A stretch of DNA of 64,000 nucleotides from Kryptolebias marmoratus (taxonomy: Eukaryota > Chordata > Actinopteri > Cyprinodontiformes > Rivulidae): contig NC_051433.1 of NCBI RefSeq assembly GCF_001649575.2, positions 17,782,134 to 17,846,133 of the forward strand, given 5' to 3'. The first letter of the stretch is position 1, and each line of letters begins with the position of its first letter. Made by a program: the position numbers and the translations under genes. Positions 14,378 to 29,534 of this stretch are shown here, piece by piece. The notes under the pieces were generated by a model. The model was given only the letters and a program-made list of their open reading frames with translations. It made no database searches and had not been told where the DNA came from.

Positions 14378-15004
14378 GTTTGCTCGTTTTTTGGGTTTTT
14401 TTTTTTTGTTTTGTTTGTAGGTTTGTTTTGAATGAGCCTTTTGTGGCCCGGCTTTAAATGTGAATGGTACAGAGGAGGAAAGGGGTGAGTGCGCAGCCAC
14501 AGCCAATCATGTGCTGGGATTTCAGCTCACCATGATGTCACGAAGGAAGGGGAGGCGGGTCTGTCGCTGGCACTTTTAATGGGTAGCTTACAATGGATGT
14601 GATGCTAAAAAAAAGAGCTTCAGGAAGGTCTTACTGTGACTAACTCATCTGACTGAAAGTCAGCGGAAAACTATTTTCCTGGCTTCTTTTATTTTTAATC
14701 TCGTGTATATCAGGGTGAGCTTTGTGACCAAAATCAGAAGAGTCAGAGAGAGAGAGAGACAGAGAAATAATCCAATACACAGAATCTGTAACAAAGCTTG
14801 AAAAACTTTGTCTAATCTCAGTTGCAGAAATGTCAGAGTGTATTAAATTCACACCATGTGGGTTTCTGGTGATGCGGTTTATACAGATTTATTTATATTT
14901 ATACAAAATAACTTGGAAAAACACCCATAAAGGTCTTTCAGTCCTTCACAATTCATTCAAAAGGTTTCTGAAAGTAGTCTCTTCTGTGCATAAAGTGATT
15001 TTTT
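14378..15004. other. cda promoter side and protease 3' flank
   Basis: No coding sequence. 14378-14580 is the cda 5'UTR and promoter side. The rest is downstream of the protease stop at 15005 and probably includes its 3'UTR. There is a short GA run near 14745-14760. Confidence 0.4.
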
Positions 15005-17952
<2,948 letters not shown>

Positions 17953-18444
17953 AGCAGCTACTTTTAAAACACAATCAACAGAAGCAGTCAGCGTCATGTT
18001 ATGCGATGCAAAGTGCTCAGTGAAATGACAGAGTGTGAATTCCACACACCCGTTTGTGTTACGCTCCATATGTGTTCAGATTTAAAGAACCAATGTCATT
18101 AGCTTGTTTGACCATGAGCCTCATTGTCAGGTACAACAACATAAAGTGGTAAAAGTCAAAGTCAACTTGGATCCAAGTTTATGTATTTCTGCAGAACAGG
18201 TTAGTGCTGCAAGTTCAGGTTTCAAGGAGAACAAAACTGATCTGATTCCTGAATGCCACTTGAAATATATTACCGTGCAAAAGTCCTGAGTCATCTCTAA
18301 CTTGTTTATATTGTGGTTCCAAACAGCAGGTTTTGTTTTTGGGTCAATAGTTCTTCATGCTTTCTGAAAGTATTTTAATTTTTCTCAGATTTTAGCTTTT
18401 GTAATTAATTTTTAATCTAGTACTTGACTATTTTCAGGGGATTG

Positions 18445-18480
<36 letters not shown>

Positions 18481-19118
18481 TAAATGGTCCACATTTATAT
18501 GGGGTCTTTTTAAACTCCCCGGGTTAAAAGTGCTTTACAGTGTTTCTCATTCACTACGGTTAGCTACAGGGACTGAGCAGAAAATGAATAAAGAAAGCAG
18601 CCAAAGTAAAGATGAAAACAAACAAACAAAAACAATGAAAAACTTTCAGAAAGCCTGGGAAATGATCGACTGAGACCACTTTAAACGAATGCATGAAAGT
18701 CTAGCTTCTTCGGAGAATAATATAAAAAAGTAGAAGTGGTTTCAAACATTTGCACAGTCCTGCATCAAGCTACATAATGCTTATTAAGTATAATCTACAA
18801 GTCCTAAACAGGGTCAGGATGGTAAACATCAGCAAGATTTGCAACCGTCTTAAAATGCTGTACATATAATTTTTGTAAAAAGAAGATATTTGTTCGTTGT
18901 TGTAAATGTTCTAACTGTTGTACAAATTAGTAAAACAATGTTTTCTCAATTATCACCAAAATAAGTGTTTTTATTGTTTCTAGTTTTTTCCTCAAGCATC
19001 AAACATTAAATTAAAAAAAAACAACACAATAAAACTTACCTTTTCTACATGAAGCATTAATTAGCTTTTTCACAGCTTTAAAATAACAAGCTACCATATT
19101 ATATATTAATATTGTCTC

Positions 19119-19230
19119 ACCTTGTCAGCAGTCAAGTTGAATTCATTCAACTCCAGTATTCACATGCACACAAACACACAACACAACCTCTGCATGGGGA
19201 AAGTTTCAGAGCTCTCAGGTCTCTTTTATA
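19119..19230 (-). promoter_or_regulatory. TATA promoter and 5'UTR exon of protease 1
   Basis: On the minus strand a clear TATAAAAG box lies at 19230-19223. About 100 bases downstream is a strong splice donor (GACAAG then GTGAGA; exon end 19121). The matching acceptor is the AG directly before TAGCTGCTATGATG at the protease 1 start exon (about 17960). I infer transcription starting near 19195-19200 and a non-coding first exon spliced over about 1.15 kb. A strong TATA box fits a tissue-specific secreted protease. RNA support was not available. Confidence 0.6.
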
Positions 19231-20234
19231 TCGTATGCATGTCTATTCCTCTCATTATCCCACACCATTATTAAGCTCTCAATCACGTTAAGAAAGGAGA
19301 GAGTCTGACCCAGTACCAGAAGAAAACAAAACACCATCCTTCTCTTTCTTTACACTGAGGGCCTTTTATTCTCACAACTTCAGCCTATTTTCCAGTGTTT
19401 GAGCTAAAGTGACAGTTTACAGAAATGAAACCCAACAAGGCAGAGAGATGACAGATTATCCTCAATGGACACGCTGGTTTCGTATCCAGTGAAAGAGCGC
19501 ACCAGGAGGAGTGTAATGTGTTTGCCCTCAGGCAGTTTATCAACCTGAGCTTGACTTGGACAAAGAAAAACATTTTCTCAGAATTTCTGCAAATCTGAAC
19601 CAGGAGCGAGAGTGAAAACAAACACTGAACCAAGGCCACACGGTGGTTTGTGTGGATAAGTCTGATCCAGAGGGAACACGCTGCTGTAACTCTTGTCTTT
19701 AGTCTCTCCCCTCGCCCCATCACAGCCTGTTCCTCCTCCCCCAGGTTCCCATCGTTTTTTCCATCCCCGCTTTGCAGCCATAGAGGCTTGCAGCTCACAG
19801 CCTCCACGCAGTCGGCGCTCCCCGAGGTGTCATTCCACCTGTGAGGGTGAAAGGTGATAGCAGGCTCAGCTTTCCCCTCAGGTGCAAAGTTGCTGTGATA
19901 AACAGGATGCTTTTGTGCCTTGTGTGTGTGTTTGTGGCAGGGAGGGTGAGGCTTGGACAAAACTACATGTGCGGTAGATGTCTCTGCAGTGATTATCCTC
20001 ATTCCTTTTGTATGAGTGGAACTATTCAGTGTACTATATGCTATTACCCATTTAGCACTTTATGTCAGATGAAAAATGAAAAAGCAAAACATTAAACCAG
20101 TGTGCAAATTATACAGTAATTCTGTTCCTGGCAGTCAGTAAAGGCATGTCAGCTATGCTCTTGTTAAATAGAAATACCCATCGTTCTTTATAATGTTGTT
20201 GAAAATGTTGTTATATTTTTAAAATTTTCCTTTT

Positions 20235-20270
20235 AGCCATATTGGAGGGTGAGGAATATCCAACATGGCT
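20235..20270. repeat. Hairpin copy A, GCCATATTGGA arms
   Basis: Left arm AGCCATATTGGA (20235-20246) pairs with TCCAACATGGCT (20259-20270) at 11 of 12 positions, with spacer GGGTGAGGAATA. A related hairpin lies about 550 bases downstream. Confidence 0.7.
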
Positions 20271-20784
20271 GCCTAACACTTAAAATCTAATAGGGCTGCT
20301 TTGCAGATTTAAAGCTGTGCAAGCTTTAGTAATCGTTTTATTTTCACTTCTGTCAGTATGTATCTCATTAAAATACACAGTACTGTTGATGAACATGTTG
20401 CTGCAGTGTCTGAACACATAAAATCTAGAGAAACATATTGCATACTGCCAACCGTAATTAGCTTCTTTCTGGGTTTCTAATTTGCGACTGGAACACAGTT
20501 AAGTCGGGCGTGAAGTCGTCCTGTATCTGAGTTCTGACTTCCAAAGCAAGTCGAACGCAGCTTTATTTGATAGTTTTTGGTTTTGATTTCTTTTTTTCCC
20601 CACAGGTTGAACTAACCTTTTAGAAATTTCTTCATAATCAAAACCACGCTGAGAAGAAATGTTTATAACATTTCCTACATATTCTTAAAAACGCTGTTGG
20701 TTTTTGTTTTTCAAGAAATAAAAGAAGCTCATTATAATTTTAATAGAAATTCCTTTTTTTTTTCTTTTTCTTCAACATTTCTCT

Positions 20785-20828
20785 CAGCCATATTGGATGG
20801 GGAGGAATATTCAAATCCAATATGGCTG
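20785..20828. repeat. Hairpin copy B, perfect 14-bp arms
   Basis: CAGCCATATTGGAT (20785-20798) and ATCCAATATGGCTG (20815-20828) are exact reverse complements. The spacer contains GGGGAGGAATATT, matching the spacer of copy A, so the two hairpins share an origin. Confidence 0.8.
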
Positions 20829-21462
20829 CCTCAGCCGTCTAAAGTAAAAATTTCTAAGAACTAAATTATACAATGACCTTGACGAACAAAATGCACCTTA
20901 TTACATAAAATGTTACAAGAAAATAATTTTAGGAAAACCAACAAATCAAAAAAAGACACTATATTTTACAGAACAGTTCTGTTGTTTGTCCAGGTTTGTT
21001 CTTTTCGCCACCTTTGGGCCACCATGTCTTGGCTCAGGAAATACCTGACAGTAGGAGGCCACACAAAGCTGTCTCTCCCATTCTGCCGGGTGAAGCATCA
21101 ATTATTCAGCTCGCTGTGGATGTGGGACAAGAGGAGGTCAGGAGAGATTCTCCCTTCACGCTGTGGATGGTTGTGACTCGCCAGATGGCTCATCATAATC
21201 ATCATCATTGTCGTGGGGCTGATAATGAGTTCTTATCATTGCTGACACGGATTCAGAGAGGGCTGATGACTCACACAGACACACTGGCGTGTCGAACACC
21301 TCTGTGTTCCTTCCGCTCAGATGTGAACACGCCACACAACCACACAAACAAAGACACACACGCACAGGAGGCCGTTGAGACATTTCAGCAGGGATAATCC
21401 CGGATGATGAAACAGAGCGCGCTGATACAGTATAGATGAACCTGCTCAGCACAGTAGCCCGC

Positions 21463-21476
21463 GTTGCCATGGCAAC
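21463..21476. promoter_or_regulatory. Perfect RFX X-box palindrome
   Basis: GTTGCCATGGCAAC is a 14-base perfect palindrome identical to the ideal binding site of RFX transcription factors (X-box). It lies 324 bases before the protease 2 start codon on the same side. Function is inferred from sequence only. Confidence 0.5.
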
Positions 21477-21799
21477 AACATAAGGCCTTTCGACAAGTCA
21501 GGAGGGGTCAGAAGACAGACAAGGGCCTGATAGTGGAGGCTTTCTGAATGTGAACTTTGTTGCTTGCTCCTCTCCCTTTCCCTGTCAGCGAGGGAGACAG
21601 TGTTGGGTCGTGCTGCTGCACGCTGAACAATGAAATTAAAAACCTTTCTTTCTTCTTTTATAGGAAGCTTGAAAGTAAATCTTGATGGGACTGAGTCCAG
21701 TGCTTCCGAAAAGAAATGAAGGAGCAGTCTGAGCAGGCGGTGAGGCTGCAGTGCTTCAGCCACCTGCTATGGTGTGAGATAGTCTACTCATCGGCTATA

Positions 21800-24700
21800 A
21801 TGAACCTGCTTATGTGTTTATGCTGTGTGCTTCTGGACCTAGCAACAGTCCACAGTAAGTATAGTCCTTTGTTTTAACTCAAAGTATTTTCCAGTTAGAA
21901 AGAAAATCATTGCTTCTTTGGAAAACTTACAGCGTTAAAGACAGGAGCCAGGTCAGCAGCTGTTATTTGTTTAATCTTGGAAACAAAGGCAAAATGTGCT
22001 TATTGATTTTGCAAAGTAAAAAGGCTTGCTTTTATGATAATCAGCTGGATGATCTGGACTTTGAGCATGCAAAGCACACACGCACACAGCTCCCTTCCTT
22101 CTGCAGCCTGTGAGTCATTTTGCTGCAGAGATGGTCCATGCAAGTGCAATAACAATACAATTCTGCAAGAAAAAGAGATGCATCAACAGCGAAAACGTCA
22201 CCCCTATTTTCAGAACCCAGGGTGTTGCATTACCTCTCACATCGAGCTGAGAAAAGACACAAAGGCCTTTTTTTAAAAAAGATTCACAGAGATTCACAGA
22301 GATTTCAGGCGTTTTCAGGTTTTGATTAAGAGGAAAATGCTGCTCAGACAACAAGCAGCTCTTTTTTTACACACAGAGATGACATGCTTTACATGCTTTA
22401 ACCAACACTCCAGAGGGGTGCTGTTTAAATGCAGCTGATGATCCCGTTTAGCATCGGCTCTCAGAACAAAATACTGACCAAGTTAGGCAACAGTAAAATA
22501 TCAGTTCCTCTTTTTACGACGGGAGTTTTTGATGCATCAGCTGACAAAAGCAGTTTTGATTCCTATTAGAAAAGACTTCCTGGAGTAAAGATGAAGTAGT
22601 AAGGTTGCTCTAGTCTTCACAAACTGATATGTATAACTTTAGGTCAAACTTTTCTTTAAACAGTAAGTTATTGAAATACAAGTTGCTACAATATAAAGTG
22701 TTTTTTTATGTAAAAACAGCAAACCTCTGTTACAAAAGGTTGACAGCTTTCTTCATGTTTTCCGTCAAATCTTCAAATCTTTGTCTTTTCTTCTTTTAAT
22801 ACTGGACAATAGGTGAAAACAATAAGAACATCATATTTCTCTTATGCTTGACGCACATTAAAGGGGTTTTAAAAGTTAAACGCTTCTTTTTCTATCATTA
22901 AATGACCTCCAGCCTCCTCATACCTCCCTTGAACCAGGACACCCAACCCTTCGTTGCCCTTGATTTTTATGTGTGTTCAGGAAATTGCACTTTGTACATT
23001 GAGTGTGTATATTTAGAAAAATGTGTGGTGTATTTTTCCATACATGAATGAATGTAAAACACACAGCATAGTTTTATTTATTTTTGTAAAATACAATGGG
23101 AGAGCAAATTATTTACCAACTAACTGATGATCAAACCTTTTCTTCTGAGAGATCAGTGGGATCTGCTTCCCCCACTCGTCTTGAAGAAGTAAAACGGTCT
23201 TTCAACCTGAGAGCTTGCTGCCATGTATGCTGAAAGATATTAAACAACACTTCACTCTAAATCATGAAGTGTCATTGCTGATTATCTGCTCGTTTTAACC
23301 ACGACTGGATGGTCCTCACTGCTCATATACTGTGCAGCCGGAGGTCAGTGTACTATAGTTCAGCTGTTACATAAGGCAAGCAGGAGAGTCCCCGCTGTAA
23401 TTTTTCAGAAGCCAGAGTGAAGTGGTGACACTGGGGGGGTTAGGGTGGGGGGTGGGGCTGGCTGTATTGCATTATATTTATTACACAGAGGCCTCCCAGT
23501 CAACAGAAATCTACCAGCTGATAGGCCAGGGTACATGGGCTTGGACGGGGGACCTCATGTGATGGATTAGAAGGACTTCCATCATTATTGTTTGCTCACT
23601 GAAGGTTGTCCATGTTTTATTTGGTGGGTTTATTAAGTGTGCCTGATATACAAACCAGGGAGGGGAAGGCTGCAAAGATGGCTGTTTTCTGTTTTTAGGT
23701 TTAAAGCAGTTTTAAAAGTCAGCTGCTAGTCAGATTTAACCGGCACCACTTTGGAACTGACAGTCATTTACAATCATACGACAGGCTTAAATATAAAGAA
23801 ATATTCTCCTTCGTGTACTCCAAGTTCTCACGCAGCTCATGCTCCCGTCTTGTGTTTCCGTTCAGGTCGTGTGTTTATGCAGGACCGCATAGTGGGCGGT
23901 TACACCGCTGCACCAAACTCCATCAGATACATGGTGTCGCTGCAGACCACCAACGGCCAGCACTTCTGTGGGGGGTCACTAGTTCACAGGTACTGGGTTC
24001 TGACCGCAGCGCACTGTAACATCGGGTAAGAACGTTCACAATTCTGTCATCTGTAACTATGATCGTTAAAGGAGATATTTTAATATCATTTCTGGTTTCA
24101 TATTTCTGTTCTGGGATGCTAAAGACACTGTCAGACAGTTGTATTGTTCTTATTAACTAAAGTCCACTGGTTTCTGATTGGCTAGTTTTGGAAGCCCCAG
24201 GGCCTGTGTAATGTGAAAGTTGCAAGTGTCATTTAATTGTCTTGCTGGTGAGAGCTCAGTTCTCCAAAAGCAAACTGAAAACTGAAAACTTCTCCTTTTT
24301 ACCAAGAAATCCATCTTGAACTTTGACAATACACGGTTAGGAACCACATTAAAAATTGTGAGGCGAAATTTCTTCTTTAAAGGAAAAACAAACAAACAAA
24401 TTAAAATATGAAGAAGTTGAATACAGTAGTTTTTCTCTGATTATTCCAGTTTCCTCCCACAGACTAAAAACATGCACATTAGGTTCATTGGTAACTCTAA
24501 AATTGTCCGTAGGTGTGAATGAGAGCATGAATGTTTCTTTGCATCATTTGTTCCCGTGTGGCCCTGTGATGGACTTACTTACAACCTGTCCAGGGTGTCC
24601 CCCGCCTCTGAGCAGTTCTCTAAAATCAAATCAACCTCCTTGCAGAGGGGGGAAAAAAACACAATAAGCAGCCATTTAGAAGTGAATTGGCACTCAGATA

Positions 24701-27555
24701 CAGTCGAGTCAGCTGACCTTGGCACAGCATCCTGTTTGTATGCGAGTTACACAGAAAGACAGTGAAGTATCATGTTGTCTGGATCCAGGAAATGTTCATA
24801 TTTCAGTTGCTGGCTCACAGGTAGCCTCTGTTCACCGACAGACGAACAATTCATGATGGTCACAGTTAAACCTCGTCCTCATACTGGTGACAGTCTCATA
24901 AATATGGCTTTTAACAACTCAGTCAAGTACAACAAATGACTATTCATAATTGTTCAAGAGAGAGTACAATGGTAATTAGTGTGTATTTTGTGTCATATTA
25001 GTTGTGTGATGTAAAATAAAATGCATTGTGTTTTAGGGCAGACCAGATGATGATAGTTGCAGGCGACTACAGAGTGAATGTGTTCGAGGGCACTGAGCAG
25101 TACGCTAAACCCCACAGGCTGGTCACCCATCCACTGTACAACAGAAGCACCAACAATGCTGATATCATGCTCATTAAGGTACTGCAAAAAAAAAAAAAAA
25201 AAATCAACCATTTTAGCTATGAATTATTGGTTTCTAACACTACTGTGTTGCTTTAAATGAGTTGGATCATCTGAGGTTTGGTATTTTTTATATAAACAAT
25301 TTCCTGCCACAGTTAAAAAGCAGCATTTAAAGGCTGAAAAAAAAACATGAATACATGTTAGATGTGTGGATGCTGAATCAGCTTTCACACAGCTGTTTTC
25401 CTGTTTATAGTTTCTTCATGTGTTAACTAATTATGCACACTTTGCGCTATTTTAACAATTCATATATCAAAAGTTTCAGCTTGATCGAGACTAGTGTGCC
25501 ATGACCTTTGGTATTTGAAACTTTTATACTTTTTTAACTATTTTACTTTATTTACAAAACATAAAATAAAATCCATATAGAAATGCATGGAGATTTTTTT
25601 GTTTCTTCAAAAGCATTGTTCTCTAAAACATATTTCATCTTTATTGCTCTATTTTTGTCTTGTTATGCTCCTTTTAGCTTTAAGCTACTGTCTTGCTATA
25701 TTTAGCTATTAGCTACAGTTTGCTCATTTCAGCTATTTGCTGTGGTTAGCTAAATTTTGCTTTTAGCTGCGATTTTGCTAAATATGAATCTGGTGCATTC
25801 ACACTGCCTTTTTGCCAAAAATGCAATTTTCTCTGGTTCTTCTCTGGTTGATCACTAACTCTTAAAAGAAGTCGGCTCATTTTGTTACTGTTAACTGTAC
25901 TGCTTTTTGTTTCCCAAAACTGATAGTTCAGATCTTTTGATGTGGGGTTCTGTGGAAAAGTTATAAACAAATAACATCTTACCTGTTATTTGAATGGTTT
26001 CAGTTTGGAGAAACAGAGTTCGATTCTGACCGGACTGACGAGCTAATAGCTAATCTGAGCAGTTGTTTTAAGACTTCGCCGTTCTGAACCACTCAAACGG
26101 TGCTTGTATTTTCTGTCCAGCTGCGGGCCCCTGTGATCCTGAACAAGTTTGTGGCCTTGGCTCCTCTTCCCAGACAGGGAACAGGCGTGGTCGAAGGTCA
26201 AATGTGTCGGGTGTCTGGATGGGGCTACAATAGCGTGGGTGGAGGCCGGGTCCCGGTGATGCTCAGGACGGTCACGCTGCCCATTGTTTCAGCCGCGAGA
26301 TGTAACAGCAGCCACTCGTTTGACGGAAACATTACGGCAAACATGATCTGTGCTGGATACCAGGCTGGGGGAAAAGATGCATGCAAGGTACCCACAATGT
26401 GCCCACTCATTGATGAAAGCGAAAGCAGAAAGTAACAGTAAGACTGTGCTGTTCTCCCAATGTAGCCAGGTTTTACATTCATTTAATATGTGAAAAAACA
26501 ATAGATCGTATTGCTGTCCTTGGTTCTAAGTGTACATTCAGATCTGACCTCATCTTTATGTTATGAAACCATAGCACACAGTTTTGGGAAACTCATTCCC
26601 CCCTGACAGCGACAGGATTCAGGTCATCAAGTCAGCATCCGTTCATCCACAAGACAGGTCAGCCTCCATAGGTGTGATAGTCGCAGAAACCGCATCACGC
26701 CTGAAAACTTCACTGCAGTCCTGAGACACAAAACTAATTTGTACGTGCAAACAACAGCATGCCCAGATTTGCTCTTGTGCTGCACTGAGAAAGAGTTTCT
26801 CCTCAGCCGTTGGTGGGGGAGCAGAATTACATAAAATCCAGTGTGTGCCGTATCAGTCGTCCATACACTATCTAGCCCCCAGGTAAGGAACTGAACAACT
26901 AATTAAAAACGGCTATATTTAACACTGCAGTGGGAGACTTTTCAAGTGATTATGATGAACTATTCCAAGGGATTTGAAATGATGAAACAAACAACCGATG
27001 GAAACGTGAACTTTAATCCTTATCTGATCGGGATTTGCTTTTGTTTTATGTAAGGTGGCGTTTATGCAGTGCAAAATGAGAAACTGCATGTGATGCCTTT
27101 AAATGAATATGCTTGGAGAACCCGATGTTGTGCTTTTTATGCAACATAACTGCATATTTCCCCGTGCTTTGTCTCGTGTACAGTACAACAAACAAATAAT
27201 CTGGCATGACTGGGACATTCAAGCCACAGGATTAGCAGCTGCTTATAGAAATGTTTTTCCCCCGCAGGCGCCACAACACAGACTCATAGCATTACGTGAA
27301 ACTGAAAGCTCCTTCACATTGTCGCTCAGTAACTGATAGAGGGTGTGGATTTGTCTTTTGCAGGGAGACTCGGGCGGGCCGCTCGTGTGCCGGGGCCGGG
27401 TGTACGGCGTGGTCTCGTGGGGCAACGGCTGCGGCGACGCAAAGTACCCTGGGGTGTACACGGCCGTGGCCCGATTCCGCCGCTGGGTAGACCAGACCGT
27501 CTACGGGTCGTACCGCCACTGCTCCAGATACAGATGGAGGTTAAAGCGTGGATGA
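21800..27555 (+). CDS. Trypsin-like serine protease 2, 5 coding exons
   Basis: Secreted S1-family protease zymogen, paralogue of the minus-strand neighbour. Coding exons: 21800-21854, 23866-24025, 25037-25178, 26121-26387, 27364-27555. They total 816 bases, 271 residues. Intron phases (1, 2, 0, 0) are identical to protease 1, and the third exon is also 142 bases. Visible: signal peptide [19 protein letters not shown], propeptide ending MQDR before IVGGY, His in TAAHC, Asp in NNADIMLIK, Ser in GDSGGPLVC and pocket Asp in KDACKGDSGG, which predicts trypsin-type specificity. The C22-C157 disulfide is absent, as in protease 1. The C-terminus runs about 15 residues beyond the usual trypsin end with a basic tail ([16 protein letters not shown]) containing an unpaired Cys. 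No TATA box is seen close upstream. I cannot assign a gene symbol. Confidence 0.9.
24430..24612 (+). repeat. SINE/L2-like repeat fragment
   Basis: Contains CCTCCCACAGACTAAAAACA, then GGTTCATTGGTAACTCTAAA, CCTGTGATGGAC and CTGTCCAGGGTGTCCCCCGC. The same ordered blocks recur at 38,275-38,540 (minus), 39,018-39,315 and 57,745-58,085. It lies in intron 2 of protease 2. Confidence 0.75.
25973..26095 (+). repeat. TCTTACCTGTT-family interspersed repeat copy
   Basis: Copy in intron 3 of protease 2. It starts CATCTTACCTGTT and continues with TTTGGAGAAACAGAGTT, a TCTGAC..GACTGACGAGC block and TAATCTGAGCAG. It aligns in order with the copies near 13,182, 43,648 and 58,427, and on the minus strand near 46,880-46,985. 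Confidence 0.65.
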
Positions 27556-28195
27556 TGGCGTTTTCCCTGTGAAATGTGACGACTGACGTGGATCGGACGG
27601 GGTCTGCATCTGAATCTGCCCCGATTATACCTGTGTTTTAATTTTAATGTCAGTGTTACAGCAACGCTCCCCTTCCTCTGAGATTAACAGCTTCCAGTAG
27701 TTTGGTCGAACAGCTTCAGGCTTTATGGGATTCTCTAGTTTGCTTGTTATAGGCCTACACGTCCTGTCAGGTTGGACTGGCTGTGAACCCGTCAGGACCC
27801 TTTTTATGACGATAAATATTAGCATTTAAAGAAGCTGAATTGTGAGCGTCTGGGACATTTGCAACTACTTCAGTTAGTAAATAAATAAACAAATAAAACA
27901 CTTAAAAGTTTATTCTGTGCTGTGAAACTGTTTATGGAGCAATGAAAAAAAAATTCTTTATTTCTTCTGCCTCCATAGTGTGGGGTCAAAGGTTAACACT
28001 TTAGAACATTGCAAACAACAAAAAGTAAATAAATAAACATTTCATAAATAAATATATATGTGTGCGGGTGTGTGTGTAAATGAATGACATACTTAATGAA
28101 TTAATATTAGTGACTGATTGGCTAAGTGAATGCATTACTGGATGAACAAATGAATAAATAAGCAAATATCACTTACCGACTGGTTAAATAGTTTA
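27556..28195. other. Protease 2 3' flank
   Basis: No gene is recognised. The first few hundred bases are the probable 3'UTR. The region grades into A-rich sequence and imperfect GAAT/AAAT repeats after about 27,890. Confidence 0.4.
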
Positions 28196-28500
28196 ATGAA
28201 TGACAAATATGAAAATGAATGAAAGAAAAACTTGTAAAAAAGATATAACTGACTGACTGGCTGAATGAATAAATGAATGAATAAATGAATGAATGAATGA
28301 ATGAATGAATGAATGAATGAATGAATGAATGAATGACAAATATGAAAATGAATGAAAGAAAAACTTGTAAAAAAGGAATAACTGACTGGCTAGCTGGCTG
28401 ACTGACTGACTGACTGAATGAATGAATGAATGAATGAATGAATGAATGAATGAATGAATGAATGACAGGCTCAGTGAATGAATGAAAAATAAATAAATGA
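28190..28500. repeat. (GAAT)n tandem repeat with duplicated unit
   Basis: GAAT/TGAA arrays at about 28266-28335 and 28408-28464 are embedded in a larger tandem unit. A segment of roughly 55 bases (containing GACAAATATGAAAATGAATG) occurs almost unchanged at 28200 and again at 28333. The long Ser-Phe-Ile-His frame on the minus strand is a by-product of the repeat, not a protein. Confidence 0.9.
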
Positions 28501-28659
28501 GAGAATAACTGACTCATTGGCTAATAGAATAAATCTAACTGGCTACATGAATAAATAAACAAACAAGAATCGTGGATCAATAGTAAATTAAATAATAACT
28601 GACTGGCTGGTTAAATTAATGAATGAACAAACAAATAAATTATGAGAGTGAATGAATGA

Positions 28660-29534
28660 ATGGCTTACCTGTGTTTGAATGTACATTTATTTCAGTAGAT
28701 AGTTCTGTTCAGCAATCCCGATCCAGATGTTTATAAGCCATATTTATTGTATATTTTCTTGTCTCTGTTTGTCAGTTTTCAGCCTGTAAGCCAGCTCCTA
28801 AAACAACCACAGCTTGTGGAATAGTTTATTATGAATTTATAGATATGTTATTGAGGTTGCGATAAAATGGCTGCATCTTGAATCCAGAGGGAGTAGGTGT
28901 GCCATATCTGCAGGTCATCTGTAAATGGATGGAGTGAATAAGTCAGCCCCGCTGCAGGATATTATCTGACATCTCATTGTCTGTGGGATAAGATCTGTTT
29001 AGGTTCTTCTGAGAAGAGGATGTTCTGAGTCTGTTACCCCACCTGTATCTGTTCTATGAGACATCTTTTAAAGTTATTGTTCATCAGGAAGACGCATGAA
29101 GGTAAACCGTAGACATCAGGAGGCAGAAAGATCCCTGAAGGCTTTGTTTGGCCCCAACCAGTCTGAACTATCTGATCTGGACAACTTACAGCGTTTGTGT
29201 TACGGTAACGTCACAATGGCTTCAAAGTGATGGTTCAGAAAAAAAGGATTCCCAAATGTGTACGTTTTTTTTTTCTCTTTTGTTGTGTTTTATCACATGT
29301 CTTATTTGGGAACAATATGAACAGGTCTGTAGGTTTATTTAAAAAAGAACAAAAATTCAAAACAACAAGCCTAGCTGCTGCTTAGTTAAATAAATTTATA
29401 TTTGTGTGAAATATTTATCTGCAGGAATTCAGAAACTAAAATTTAGAAGAACATTTTAATGCCAAGTGATTTATGTCAAGCATTGGGGAAACAAAGAAGA
29501 TGAAAAACAGTAAAAAAAAAAAAAAAAAAAAAAA
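28660..29534. other. No gene seen; ends in poly-A at gap
   Basis: Ordinary non-coding sequence with nothing recognisable. It ends in a run of about 22 A immediately before the assembly gap. Confidence 0.5.

Larger units (their letters stand above)
17953..21799. other. Intergenic space between head-to-head proteases
   Basis: Apart from the protease 1 promoter and 5'UTR exon, the two related hairpins and an RFX-like palindrome at 21463-21476, no gene is recognised. A minus-strand frame of 205 codons (20002-19385) is open but has no recognisable domain and biased, low-complexity content. I do not call it a gene. Confidence 0.5.

Noticed and set aside
28173..28517. Minus-strand frame of repeated Ser-Phe-Ile-His
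   Set aside because: Translation of the GAAT tandem repeat; no unique sequence.
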